Assembly: GCF_041224545.1 (NCBI RefSeq)
Contig: NZ_JBGFGP010000105.1
Coordinates: forward strand, 24,840 to 88,839
Length of the DNA stretch: 64,000 nucleotides
From: Sedimentitalea sp041224545
GTDB taxonomy: Bacteria; Pseudomonadota; Alphaproteobacteria; Rhodobacterales; Rhodobacteraceae
Direction of reading: 5' to 3'
The translations under genes were made by a program, and so were the position numbers. Position 1 is the first letter of the stretch. Every line of letters begins with the position of its first letter. Below are positions 16,917 to 25,066 of this stretch, piece by piece. The notes under the pieces were generated by a model. The model searched no databases, was not told the DNA's origin, and saw nothing but the letters and a program-made list of their open reading frames with translations.

Positions 16917-18637
16917 TGGACTCCTCCCATCGAGGACGATTTCTTCAATTGTTCGTGATTGGCAACCATCTCTTTCAGCACCTTGTCCTTGGGACCAAAG
17001 GCGGCGCGGGTGCCGTTGTCCATCACCAGCAGGGTATCACATTCCTGAATCGCCGCAGGCCGGTGCGCCATGATCAGGACCGATCCGCCGGCTGCCTTGT
17101 GGTCGCGAATCGCCTTGTTCAGCGCCATCGAGCCTTCGTTGTCGAGGTTCGAGTTCGGCTCGTCCAGGATGATGATGACGGGCTCCCCATAAAGTGCCCG
17201 GGCCAGCGCGATTCGTTGCATCTGCCCGCCGGAGAGGCGTCCACCGCCTGCCGATACACGGGTGTCATAACCATCGGGCAGCTTGACGATCATGTCATGG
17301 GCGTCGGCTTTCTTGGCGGCTGCAACAACCGCCTTGCTGTCGGGCTGGCCACTGAGGCGCGCGATGTTTGCTGCGATTGTTCCGTCGAACAACTGCACCC
17401 TCTGGGGCAGGTAGCCGATATAGCGCCCCAGATCGTCGGGCGCATATTGGTCGAGCGATGCGCCGTCCAGGCGAATGGAACCGCCAGCGGGTCTCCAGAC
17501 GCCGGTGAGCGCGCGCGCCAGCGTCGATTTGCCTGCCCCGGACGAGCCGATCACGCCCACGGCCTGACCGGGTTCGACGCGAAAGCTCACGGTCTTGAGC
17601 GAGGCGCGGGTTTCGCCCGGCGGCACGATTGTAAGCGCCTGCACATCCAGCCGCGCCTTGGGCACCGGCAATTCGGTGCGCTGCGTTTCCGGCGGAACCT
17701 TCTCGAGCAGGTCGGCAAGGGTGTTCCAGCCTTTTGTCGCACGCTGCACCAGCGGCCATTGACCGATGGCCAGTTCGATCGGAGCCAGAGCCCGGCCCAG
17801 CAGGATCGAAGACGCGATCATCGCGCCCGCCGTTACCTCGTTCTGCAACACCAGATAGGCGCCAAGACCCAGCATCGCGGATTGCAGGAACAGCCGCAGC
17901 GTCTTGGTCATCGACGTGAATGTACCGCCGACATCGTTGGCGCCGATGCTTTCCTCGAGCGAGGCATCGCGGGCCGATTTCCACCGTTCGAAAGCCGCGC
18001 CCCGCATCCCCATGCTCTGGATCATCTCGGCTTCGTTGCGGATCTCTTCAGACAGCATCGACGCGCGGTGGGTCGCGGAATTGGCCTGCATCTGCGGGCC
18101 GCGTGAAAACAGCTGGTTCAGCAGGGTGATCACGATCAGTACCGCGCCACCCGAAAGGGCCAGTATCCCGAGCCAGGGGTGGAAGAGGATGATCCCGGCG
18201 AGGAAAACCGGTGTCCACGGCAGGTCGAACGCGGCCATCAGGACCGGCGACGAAATCAGCCGCTGCACCGCTTCCAGGTCGGCGAGACCCGTCTGCGCGG
18301 CAGGGTCCTGGGCGACGGCGGAACGGCGCACCATCGCGTCAAACACACGGTGATCGAGCGCCGATTGAAACCGCGCTCCGACCCGCGCCATGATGCGGCC
18401 TCTGCTATAGTCGAGTACGCCCATGACACCGTAGAGAAACGCGACCAGCAGCGTCAGCGCCACTAGCGTTTCCTCGGACCGGCTGCCCAGTACCCGATCA
18501 TAGACTTGCAGCATGTAAAGCGGTCCGGTGAGCATCAGCAGGTTCGCGAAAAAGCTGAATATGCCGACAACCCAGAAGAGCGTGCGCCCCTGACGGAGTG
18601 CCTCTCGGAGTTCGTCGCGCCCCGGCTTTGTCATCAT
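16913..18637 (-). CDS. Type I secretion system ABC transporter (permease/ATPase)
   Basis: A 574-residue half-transporter of the PrtD/AprD type. The N-terminal membrane region starts at FWVVGIFSFFANLLMLTGPLYMLQVYDRV, the type I secretion signature. The nucleotide-binding domain has Walker A GSSGAGKSTLARAL, signature LSGGQMQRIALARAL, Walker B IIILDEPNSNLD and the H-loop IMAHRPA. No N-terminal C39-like domain is present. These transporters export proteins with uncleaved C-terminal signals, often RTX. The start at 18637 (MMTKPGRDEL) fits family length; 18634 is equivalent. The RTX gene at 25067-26056 is the only obvious candidate cargo in the window. Confidence 0.92.
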   Translation of the reverse strand: MMTKPGRDELREALRQGRTLFWVVGIFSFFANLLMLTGPLYMLQVYDRVLGSRSEETLVALTLLVAFLYGVMGVLDYSRGRIMARVGARFQSALDHRVFDAMVRRSAVAQDPAAQTGLADLEAVQRLISSPVLMAAFDLPWTPVFLAGIILFHPWLGILALSGGAVLIVITLLNQLFSRGPQMQANSATHRASMLSEEIRNEAEMIQSMGMRGAAFERWKSARDASLEESIGANDVGGTFTSMTKTLRLFLQSAMLGLGAYLVLQNEVTAGAMIASSILLGRALAPIELAIGQWPLVQRATKGWNTLADLLEKVPPETQRTELPVPKARLDVQALTIVPPGETRASLKTVSFRVEPGQAVGVIGSSGAGKSTLARALTGVWRPAGGSIRLDGASLDQYAPDDLGRYIGYLPQRVQLFDGTIAANIARLSGQPDSKAVVAAAKKADAHDMIVKLPDGYDTRVSAGGGRLSGGQMQRIALARALYGEPVIIILDEPNSNLDNEGSMALNKAIRDHKAAGGSVLIMAHRPAAIQECDTLLVMDNGTRAAFGPKDKVLKEMVANHEQLKKSSSMGGVQ

Positions 18638-18827
18638 CTGAAATCTGCCCTGTCCTGTTAATCTCTTTTTGGGTCCGCAAGCGGCATCTTCATGCGGAGC
18701 GCTTACATGGCCTGTTTCCAAACTGCCACAATTTCATTAAGTGAAGTTGGAGCGAGTGTGAACCTACCCTGTTTGCATTAGTGAGTTGCCACTTGATTAC
18801 CTCACACCGAAAACGGACACGATTTCC

Positions 18828-19622
18828 ATGAACCTGCCTCCGCGCGCAAAGACCCTGATCATTGCCGGTCTCTGCCTGTCCCTGATGTCGGCCTGCACGG
18901 TTCGCAATCCCGACGAACGCGACAGCGCCGTGCCTTTTGATCCCTACGAGAAGAACAACCGCCAGGTCCACCGTTTCAACCTCGGAGTGGACAAGCTGCT
19001 TTTTCGGCCTGCTGCAAGGGGTTATACAAAGATTATCCCTGATCCGATCGAAGACAGCTTCAACAGTTTTGCCAGGAATCTGTCCGAACCCGGCGATGCC
19101 GCGAACTATTTGCTTCAGGGGAATCTGAAACAGGCGGGGATTTCCATCGGCAGATTCCTGATGAATTCGACCATCGGATTCGCCGGTCTGGCAGATCCCG
19201 CATCCGAGTTCGGTATTCCGGAAACCGAAACCGATTTCGGCGCGACCCTCGCAGCGTGGGGGGTCAAAGAGGGCGCCTATATCGAACTGCCGTTTTTCGG
19301 CCCGTCGACCCAGCGCGATTCGGTCGGTGTGCTGGTCGATTTCTTCACCAATCCCCTGACCTTTGCGCCCACCCGGCCGATCGAAAATGTCGGTTTCTAT
19401 GCCAACGTCGTTGAGCGGCTGAGTGCGCGGGGCAGATATTCGGATACGGTCGACTCGATCCTGTACGAAAGCGAAGACAGCTACGCGGTCGCGCGCGTGA
19501 TCTATTTGCAGAATCGCCGCTTTGAACTGGAAGGCAACAGTGGGGATACCTATGTAGATCCCTATGCAACATCCGACACCGACCCATACGAGGATTCCTA
19601 TGCAGACCCCTATGCCGAATAA
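18828..19622 (+). CDS. mlaA: MlaA (VacJ) outer-membrane lipid-asymmetry lipoprotein
   Basis: A 264-residue lipoprotein. The signal peptide ends in lipobox LMSAC (Cys at about residue 23). DPYEKNNRQVHRFN is the MlaA hallmark, with PDPIEDSFNSFARNLSEP and GFAGLADPASEFGI following. MlaA extracts mislocalised phospholipids from the outer leaflet of the outer membrane and hands them to MlaC. The C-terminal tail has repeated DPY units (DPYATSD, DPYEDSY, DPYAE) encoded by the DNA in which the next gene starts. The ATG at 18828 gives the full signal peptide. It diverges from the secretion ABC gene. Confidence 0.94.
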   Translation: MNLPPRAKTLIIAGLCLSLMSACTVRNPDERDSAVPFDPYEKNNRQVHRFNLGVDKLLFRPAARGYTKIIPDPIEDSFNSFARNLSEPGDAANYLLQGNLKQAGISIGRFLMNSTIGFAGLADPASEFGIPETETDFGATLAAWGVKEGAYIELPFFGPSTQRDSVGVLVDFFTNPLTFAPTRPIENVGFYANVVERLSARGRYSDTVDSILYESEDSYAVARVIYLQNRRFELEGNSGDTYVDPYATSDTDPYEDSYADPYAE

Positions 19623-20220
19623 ACCTCTGATGCGCCGCAGTTTTCTGGGATCGGCTCTTGCCTTCGCCGGCGTTGCGGCCCTGCCGATGCCGGCGCTTGC
19701 GCTAACCGAGGCCGGAGCGAAGAAACTGGTCGACCAACTCGTCGGCGAAATCAATCGCGTCATCGCTTCGGGCAAATCCGAAAGTGCGATGATTCGCGAT
19801 TTCGAACGCATTTTCGTTCAGTTCGCCGATGTGTCGATCATGGCGCGCTATGCGCTTGGCAATGATGCGCGCAGCGCGAGCCAGGCCCAGTTGAACGCGT
19901 TTACCCAGGCGTTTCAGGGATATATCGCGCGCAAATACGGCCGACGCTTTCGCGAGTTCATCGGTGGCACGGTCGAGGTCACTTCGACCCGCAGGATCAA
20001 GAGCGGTTACGAGATTCGCAGCATTGCCAAGTTGCGCGGCGAAGCACCGTTTGAGGTCACATTCCTCGTGTCCGACAAATCCGGCCGCGACAAGTTTTTC
20101 AACATGTTCATCGAAGGTGTGAACCTGTTGCTGACCGAGCGGACCGAGATCGGTGCGATGCTTGATCGACGTAAGGGCAACATCGATCAGTTGACAGCAG
20201 ACCTTTCCAAGCTCGGATAG
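19600..20220 (+). CDS. mlaC: MlaC-family phospholipid-binding ABC transport protein
   Basis: A 206-residue periplasmic protein of the Ttg2D/MlaC family. LTEAGAKKLVDQLVGEINRVI, the IFVQFADVSIMARYALG segment and QAFQGYIARKYGRRFREF are typical. It shuttles phospholipid between MlaA and the inner-membrane MlaFEDB complex, which is not in this window. GAGGA at 19590-19594 supports the ATG at 19600, overlapping mlaA by 23 bp; 19612 and 19630 are alternatives. The signal region MRRSFLGSALAFAGVAALP has a twin-arginine-like RRSFLGS, so Tat export is possible. Confidence 0.9.
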   Translation: MQTPMPNKPLMRRSFLGSALAFAGVAALPMPALALTEAGAKKLVDQLVGEINRVIASGKSESAMIRDFERIFVQFADVSIMARYALGNDARSASQAQLNAFTQAFQGYIARKYGRRFREFIGGTVEVTSTRRIKSGYEIRSIAKLRGEAPFEVTFLVSDKSGRDKFFNMFIEGVNLLLTERTEIGAMLDRRKGNIDQLTADLSKLG

Positions 20221-20237
20221 GCGCCTTCGCGCCTATC
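20216..20237. terminator. Bidirectional hairpin embedding both convergent stop codons
   Basis: A perfect 9-bp stem GATAGGCGC (20216-20224) / GCGCCTATC (20229-20237) with loop CTTC. The mlaC stop (20218-20220) lies in one arm and the PBP1a stop (20233-20235, opposite strand) in the other. The position between convergent genes suggests a shared terminator, although no U-tract follows on either side. Confidence 0.6.
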
Positions 20238-22467
20238 GGTCATTGAAGTTCTGCGGGCTTTGATTGCCGCCACGGCCACCGCCGCCACCGAAAATGTCGC
20301 GCAATACCTTGTCCACGACCCCGCCAAAGCCGGTTCCACCCGAGCCGCTCTGGCGGGGAACGCCGCCGTCGCGGTTTTCGACCGGACCTGCCGGGGCGCG
20401 CATCGGTAGCGGCGTCGGCGCCAGCCCCTGATGCACCCGGATCATGGTTTCGTGCCAGATCTCGGCAGGAAGCCCGCCGCCGGTCACACCGCTCAGCGGC
20501 GTATTGTCGTCATAGCCCATCCAGACACCCGCAACATATTGCGACGTAAATCCGATGAACCATGCATCGCGCGCGGCCTGAGTGGTTCCGGTTTTGCCGG
20601 CAGCTTCCCAGTTCGGCAATTTCGCGCGCCGTCCCGAGCCTTCGGAAACCACCTTTTCCATCATCCAGATCAGTTCTTCGGCGGCCTTGGTCTGGATGAC
20701 GCGCTCGCCGATCCCGCCCTCGGTCCCCATGAGCGCGTCGCGTTCGCCGAGCAGCTTCAACTCGGTCAGCCCATATGGCGTCACGGCGGAGCCGCCATTC
20801 AGAATGCCGGCATAAGCGCCGGTCATTTCAATCAACGTGCTCTCGGACGCGCCAAGCGCAAGGGCCGGCCCCGCCGCCAGATCGCTCTCGAGGCCGAATT
20901 GGCTGGCAACCTGGCGCACCAGTTCGCGCCCGACGCGCTCGGACACCTTGACCGCCGGAATGTTGAGCGAGTCTTTCAGGGCGTCCACGAGCGTCACCCG
21001 CCCCTTGTAGTTCTTGGTATAGTTCTGGGGACACCACTGTCCGGATCCCGGAATGTCCATGCAGAACGGTTCGTCGATCACCGTATCCAGCGGCGAATAG
21101 CCGAGATCCAGCGCGGCCCCGTAGACGAATGGCTTGAACGCCGATCCTGTCTGGCGTTTGGCCTGAACCGCGCGGTTGAATGCGCCGGCGACCTTGGCTT
21201 CGCGCCCGCCGACAATCGCGCGCACCGCGCCATCCGCAGACATGACCACGATTGCCGCCTGTGCCTTGGAGCCTGAGCGCACCTTGTTTTCGAACACGTA
21301 TTGCATCGCTTCTTCCGCCGCGGCCTGAAGCCGTCGGTCAAGCGTGGTGCGGATGATCACGTCCTCGGTGGTGTTGCGGGTAAAGTACTCGGGACCGGCG
21401 GCCATGACCCAGTCGGCGAAATACCCGCCGGCTCGTTCGGCGGCCGCTTCCGAAAGCTGTGCCGGATGGTCGCGCGCCTGCTCGGCCTCTGCCGCGGTGA
21501 GATAGCCCTGATCCTCCATCAGCCCCACGATGACCGTCGCGCGGTTTTGCGAGCGGGTCAGGCTGTTGGTGGGGGCATACCGGGTCGGGGCCACCAGCAA
21601 TCCGGCCAGCATTGCCGCCTCGGCGGGGGTGACGTTGGACGCGGATTTTCCGAAATACCTCTGGCTCGCCGCCTCGAAGCCACGTGCACCCGCGCCCAGA
21701 AAGGCCCGGTTCATGTAGATGGTCAGGATTTCATCCTTGGAATATTTGACCTCCATCGCGAGCGCGAACACAGCTTCCTTGATCTTGCGTTGCAGCGTGC
21801 CGCGACGACAATCGGCCTCGTATTCGGCTTCGCTCATTCCGGATGCAGGGTCATAGGGATCGCCAAGGCACAGCAGCTTGGCGGTCTGCTGCGTGATCGT
21901 CGAGCCGCCGTGACCGGACAAGGGGCCGCGCCCCTCGCTCAGGTTGATTCGAACGGCGCTGGCGATACCGCGCGGGCTGACGCCGAAATGCCGGTAGAAC
22001 CGCTTGTCCTCGGTCGCGACGATGGCGTTGCGGATATTGGGCGAGACGGTCTCGGTCGTGATGACGCCGCCGAATTGATCGCCGCGCCAGGCAAACACAT
22101 CACCGTTGCGATCGAGCATGGTCACCGACCCGCGCGCGCGCCCGTCGAGCAATTCGGTCACGTCCGGCAAGGTCGTATAGATATAACCGACCCACAGCGC
22201 GATGATGAGGCATACGACCGACCCGACGCGCCACGTCACGCTCCAGACCAGCCGCAGAAGCCATCCGATCAGCCGTCGGAAAAAGCCGAACAATCCGCCA
22301 CCTCCGCCGGATTTGCGGCGGGTCGCCTGACGCTTGCGCGGGGCCGGTTTGGCCTTTTGTGGTGTCTTCCGCGTCTTGGTCGCAGTTGTCGTGCGGGTTT
22401 TCCGTTGCCCGGATGAATACCGCTTGTCGGCTACCAAAGGCGGCTTGCGTGGTGTCTTGTTTGTCAT
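20233..22467 (-). CDS. Penicillin-binding protein 1A-type bifunctional murein synthase
   Basis: A 744-residue class A PBP. A Lys/Arg/Thr-rich cytoplasmic N-terminus (about 60 residues) precedes a membrane helix near residues 75-95. The GT51 glycosyltransferase domain has ATEDKRFYRHFGVSPRGI (catalytic Glu) and GGSTITQQTAKLL; the transpeptidase domain has the SxxK motif in TGSAFKPF, SLN in KDSLNIPAV and KTGT in AGKTGTTQAARDAWF. A Gly/Pro-rich C-terminal tail follows. It polymerises and cross-links peptidoglycan in the periplasm. It converges with mlaC on the shared hairpin and diverges from glnK. Confidence 0.94.
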   Translation of the reverse strand: MTNKTPRKPPLVADKRYSSGQRKTRTTTATKTRKTPQKAKPAPRKRQATRRKSGGGGGLFGFFRRLIGWLLRLVWSVTWRVGSVVCLIIALWVGYIYTTLPDVTELLDGRARGSVTMLDRNGDVFAWRGDQFGGVITTETVSPNIRNAIVATEDKRFYRHFGVSPRGIASAVRINLSEGRGPLSGHGGSTITQQTAKLLCLGDPYDPASGMSEAEYEADCRRGTLQRKIKEAVFALAMEVKYSKDEILTIYMNRAFLGAGARGFEAASQRYFGKSASNVTPAEAAMLAGLLVAPTRYAPTNSLTRSQNRATVIVGLMEDQGYLTAAEAEQARDHPAQLSEAAAERAGGYFADWVMAAGPEYFTRNTTEDVIIRTTLDRRLQAAAEEAMQYVFENKVRSGSKAQAAIVVMSADGAVRAIVGGREAKVAGAFNRAVQAKRQTGSAFKPFVYGAALDLGYSPLDTVIDEPFCMDIPGSGQWCPQNYTKNYKGRVTLVDALKDSLNIPAVKVSERVGRELVRQVASQFGLESDLAAGPALALGASESTLIEMTGAYAGILNGGSAVTPYGLTELKLLGERDALMGTEGGIGERVIQTKAAEELIWMMEKVVSEGSGRRAKLPNWEAAGKTGTTQAARDAWFIGFTSQYVAGVWMGYDDNTPLSGVTGGGLPAEIWHETMIRVHQGLAPTPLPMRAPAGPVENRDGGVPRQSGSGGTGFGGVVDKVLRDIFGGGGGRGGNQSPQNFNDR

Positions 22468-22594
22468 GCTCAGCCCTGCTCGGCCTTTGTGTTTGGGGTG
22501 ACACTACATCGCCTGAGACGGTTTGTTGAGCCTCCGATTGATCGGGATATGCCATTTCCCAAATGATCAAAAAACAGTCAACCGCCAAATTTAG

Positions 22595-22609
22595 TGCAAA
22601 AATTGTGCA
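22595..22609 (+). promoter_or_regulatory. NtrC-like TGCA...TGCA dyad upstream of glnK
   Basis: The half-sites TGCA (22595-22598) and TGCA (22606-22609) are separated by 7 bp, about 110 bp before the glnK start, in an AT-rich part of a 254-bp intergenic region. NtrC sites have TGCA-type ends, but the canonical spacing is 2 bp longer, so this is only suggestive. Confidence 0.25.
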
Positions 22610-22721
22610 TCTTTCCGCGTTTGGTGCCCGCTTCGGGTGCCCAAGCCATTTGCAACGCTGCATCGCGGCGTTTTGCTCGGGGTGTCTGCACGCAGGGAGC
22701 CTGCAAAGGAAAGGGATCGAG

Positions 22722-23060
22722 GTGAAACTCATCATAGCGACAATCAAGCCGTTCAAGCTGGAAGAGGTCCGCGAGGCGCTGACCGAATCCGGAGTGCGCG
22801 GCATGATGGTGACTGAAATCAAAGGGTTCGGATCGCAATCCGGTCATACCGAAATCTATCGCGGCGCGGAATACGCGGTGAATTTCGTGCCCAAAATCAA
22901 ACTTGAACTCGTTGTCAGTGCGGCAATGGCGGAGCAGGTGGTCGAAACCATCACCAGAACCGCCAAGACCGGCAAGATCGGGGACGGCAAGATATTCGTG
23001 CTCGACGTGGAGCAGGCCATTCGCGTGCGCACCGGCGAAATCGACGAAGACGCGCTGTGA
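22722..23060 (+). CDS. glnK: P-II nitrogen regulatory protein
   Basis: A 112-residue P-II protein. The T-loop GHTEIYRGAEY places Tyr at residue 51, the uridylylation site, and DGKIFVLDVEQAIRVRTGE is the C-terminal signature of the ATP/2-oxoglutarate site. It reports nitrogen/energy status and blocks AmtB under ammonium excess. It starts with GTG at 22722 (VKLIIATIKPFK, the canonical N-terminus); the frame is open upstream, but that extension is unlike any P-II. amtB begins 29 bp after its stop, the classical glnK-amtB pair. Confidence 0.95.
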   Translation: MKLIIATIKPFKLEEVREALTESGVRGMMVTEIKGFGSQSGHTEIYRGAEYAVNFVPKIKLELVVSAAMAEQVVETITRTAKTGKIGDGKIFVLDVEQAIRVRTGEIDEDAL

Positions 23061-23089
23061 AAACGCGGTGGAAAAGGGGAATTGAGACA

Positions 23090-24415
23090 ATGACATCGAC
23101 CAAAACGATTGCCACAGCAGCCGCGCTTGTCGCGTTGCCGTCGCTGGGGCTGGCGCAAGAGGCGGATGTAACGCCGACAAATGCCGAACTGGGCTTTATC
23201 CTGACCACGTTCATGTTCATCGTGATGGGTGTGCTGGTGTTCTGGATGGCTGCGGGGTTCGCGATGCTCGAAGCCGGGCTGGTGCGATCCAAGAACGTCA
23301 CCATGCAGTTGACCAAGAACATGGCGCTTTTTTCGCTGGCGGCGGTCTTTTATTTCGTGATCGGCTACAACCTGATGTATCCGGGTGATGGATGGGCCAT
23401 TCCGGGGATGCTTGGTGCGTTTTCGGTGGTCAGCCTTGAACCAGTCGGGTTGAGCGGGGCAGAACCGGATCTCACCTATGCGTCGGTTGGCTCGGACTTT
23501 TTCTTTCAGTTGATGTTCTGTGCGGCGACCGCGTCGATCGTCTCGGGTGCGCTGGCCGAGCGCATCAAGCTGTGGCCCTTCCTGATCTTCGTGGTGATCC
23601 TGACGGCGTTGATCTACCCGATCCAGGCCAGCTGGAAATGGGGGGGCGGTTTTCTCGACAATGCCGGGTTCCTTGATTTCGCCGGATCGACAGTGGTTCA
23701 TTCGGTTGGCGGCTGGGCGGCGCTGACCGGCGCTCTGATACTCGGGCCGCGCATCGGAAAATACGGCAAGGACGGCCGCGTGATCCCGATTCCCGGCTCC
23801 AATCTGGCGCTGGCGACCTTGGGCACCTTCATTCTGTGGATGGGCTGGTTCGGGTTCAACGGCGGTTCGCAACTCTACATGGACACGGCGGGCAATGTCG
23901 CCGACATCAGCCGTATTCTGGTCAATACCAACGCTGCCGCGGCGGCGGGTGCGGTGGCTGCGCTGATCCTGACCCAACTGCTCTACAAGAAGCCGGACCT
24001 CACGATGATCCTGAACGGTGCTCTCGCCGGTCTGGTTTCGATCACCGCAGAACCGCTGACACCGACGCTGTTGTCGTCGACATTTATCGGTGCTGTCGGA
24101 GGGGTGATCGTGGTCTTTGCGGTGCCATTCCTTGACAGGCTCCGCATCGACGATGTGGTCGGTGCCATTCCGGTCCATCTTTTCGCAGGCATCTGGGGGA
24201 CCATCGCGGTGGTCTTCACCAATCCCGATGCGTCGCTGATCACACAGATTTATGCGATCCTCGTGGTCGGTGTGTTCGTGGTCGTGACCTCAGCCGTGGC
24301 CTGGCTGATCCTCCGGGCGGCCCTGGGTATCCGTGTGGGAGAAGAGGAAGAGATCAACGGCCTCGACATGGCGGAGCTGGGCATGGAAGCGTATCCGGAA
24401 TTCTCCAAGGGCTGA
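23090..24415 (+). CDS. amtB: Ammonium transporter
   Basis: A 441-residue Amt/MEP/Rh channel. A signal peptide (MTSTKTIATAAALVALPSLGLAQ) is followed by about 11 membrane helices. The hallmark DFAGSTVVHSVGGWAALTGALILGPR contains the first pore His, and the second lies in GAIPVHLFAGIWG; NTNAAAAAGAVAAL and FCAATASIVSGALAERI also match. It conducts ammonium/ammonia into the cell and is gated by the P-II protein encoded just upstream. The ATG at 23090 is preceded by GGGGAA. A strong terminator follows. Confidence 0.95.
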   Translation: MTSTKTIATAAALVALPSLGLAQEADVTPTNAELGFILTTFMFIVMGVLVFWMAAGFAMLEAGLVRSKNVTMQLTKNMALFSLAAVFYFVIGYNLMYPGDGWAIPGMLGAFSVVSLEPVGLSGAEPDLTYASVGSDFFFQLMFCAATASIVSGALAERIKLWPFLIFVVILTALIYPIQASWKWGGGFLDNAGFLDFAGSTVVHSVGGWAALTGALILGPRIGKYGKDGRVIPIPGSNLALATLGTFILWMGWFGFNGGSQLYMDTAGNVADISRILVNTNAAAAAGAVAALILTQLLYKKPDLTMILNGALAGLVSITAEPLTPTLLSSTFIGAVGGVIVVFAVPFLDRLRIDDVVGAIPVHLFAGIWGTIAVVFTNPDASLITQIYAILVVGVFVVVTSAVAWLILRAALGIRVGEEEEINGLDMAELGMEAYPEFSKG

Positions 24416-24431
24416 CGTCATGCTCTTTGTT

Positions 24432-24466
24432 GAGAAGGCCCCGGCGCATTGCACCGGGGCCTTCTC
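24432..24466 (+). terminator. Intrinsic terminator of glnK-amtB
   Basis: A perfect 13-bp GC-rich stem GAGAAGGCCCCGG (24432-24444) / CCGGGGCCTTCTC (24454-24466), 9-nt loop, then ATTTTG. It lies 16 bp after the amtB stop and reads as a standard rho-independent terminator. Confidence 0.88.
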
Positions 24467-24534
24467 ATTTTGACCCTGCCGGTCGCTCCCGCGCGCTGCG
24501 GATCTGCGTGAAAACAGCATGAACCTTGAACGCA

Positions 24535-24564
24535 AAACACCCGCCGGGTTTCCGGCGGGTGTTT
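24535..24564 (-). terminator. Intrinsic terminator of rpsO
   Basis: A perfect 13-bp stem AAACACCCGCCGG (24535-24547) / CCGGCGGGTGTTT (24552-24564) with loop GTTT. Read on the minus strand it ends in GGGTGTTTTGC, giving a short T-run, and lies about 65 bp after the rpsO stop. The flanking A/T pairs would also let it act on plus-strand transcripts. Confidence 0.85.
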
Positions 24565-24628
24565 GTCTTTATCAGGGTTTCCCGTTCCTGCACGCCCTGA
24601 AACGGACGCGCGGACGGGATGTCACGCG

Positions 24629-24898
24629 TTAGCGGCGCAGGCCCAGACGTTTGATCAGGTCCTGATAGCGGGCCTCGTCCTTGCGCTTGACATAGTCGAG
24701 CAGCTTGCGGCGCTGGGCGACCATCTTGAGCAGGCCGCGACGGCCGTGATTGTCTTTCTTGTGGGTCTTGAAGTGTTCAGTCAGGGTCGCGATGCGCGAG
24801 CTTAGAACGGCAACCTGGACTTCCGGCGAACCGGTATCGCCTTCCTTGGTTGCGAATTCCTTCATGATCCGCGATTTTTCTTCCAGCGTAATCGACAT
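24629..24898 (-). CDS. rpsO: 30S ribosomal protein S15
   Basis: An 89-residue protein matching bacterial S15 over its whole length: GDTGSPEVQVAVLSSRIATL, TEHFKTHKKDNHGRRGLL and VAQRRKLLDYVKR. It binds the central domain of 16S rRNA (helices 20-22) early in 30S assembly. AAAGGAG precedes the ATG. In many bacteria pnp follows rpsO; here the next gene on this strand is not pnp but a terminator and then convergent amtB. Confidence 0.97.
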   Translation of the reverse strand: MSITLEEKSRIMKEFATKEGDTGSPEVQVAVLSSRIATLTEHFKTHKKDNHGRRGLLKMVAQRRKLLDYVKRKDEARYQDLIKRLGLRR

Positions 24899-25013
24899 CG
24901 GGGTCTCCTTTGCAGGTTGGAATGAATGGCGCAGGCCGGGATGTCGTCCAGCACAGGCCCATGGAGAGTTGTCCCTGCCAATCGCGATGGGCGCGAGTCG
25001 TCAGGGATGGGGG

Positions 25014-25042
25014 CGTATAGACGCGTTTTCCACCAAAGGCAA
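25014..25042 (-). promoter_or_regulatory. Putative sigma70-type promoter of rpsO
   Basis: On the minus strand TTGCCT (plus 25037-25042) and TATACG (plus 25014-25019) are separated by exactly 17 bp. Transcription from here would leave a leader of about 110 nt before the S15 start, long enough for the autoregulatory structures known for S15 mRNAs in several bacteria. The leader fold was not computed. Confidence 0.5.
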
Positions 25043-25066
25043 AGGGTTTTGCGATGCGATCCGTGG

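Noticed and set aside
22563..22721. In-frame upstream extension of glnK starting with an ATG at 22563
   Set aside because: P-II proteins start at the MKLIIATIKPFK-type sequence; the extension is Cys-rich without homology and lies in an AT-rich promoter region.
22640..22725. Possible sigma54 (GG-N10-GC) promoter before glnK
   Set aside because: GG and GC pairs near GGGTGCCCAAGCCATTTGC are not at the required spacing.
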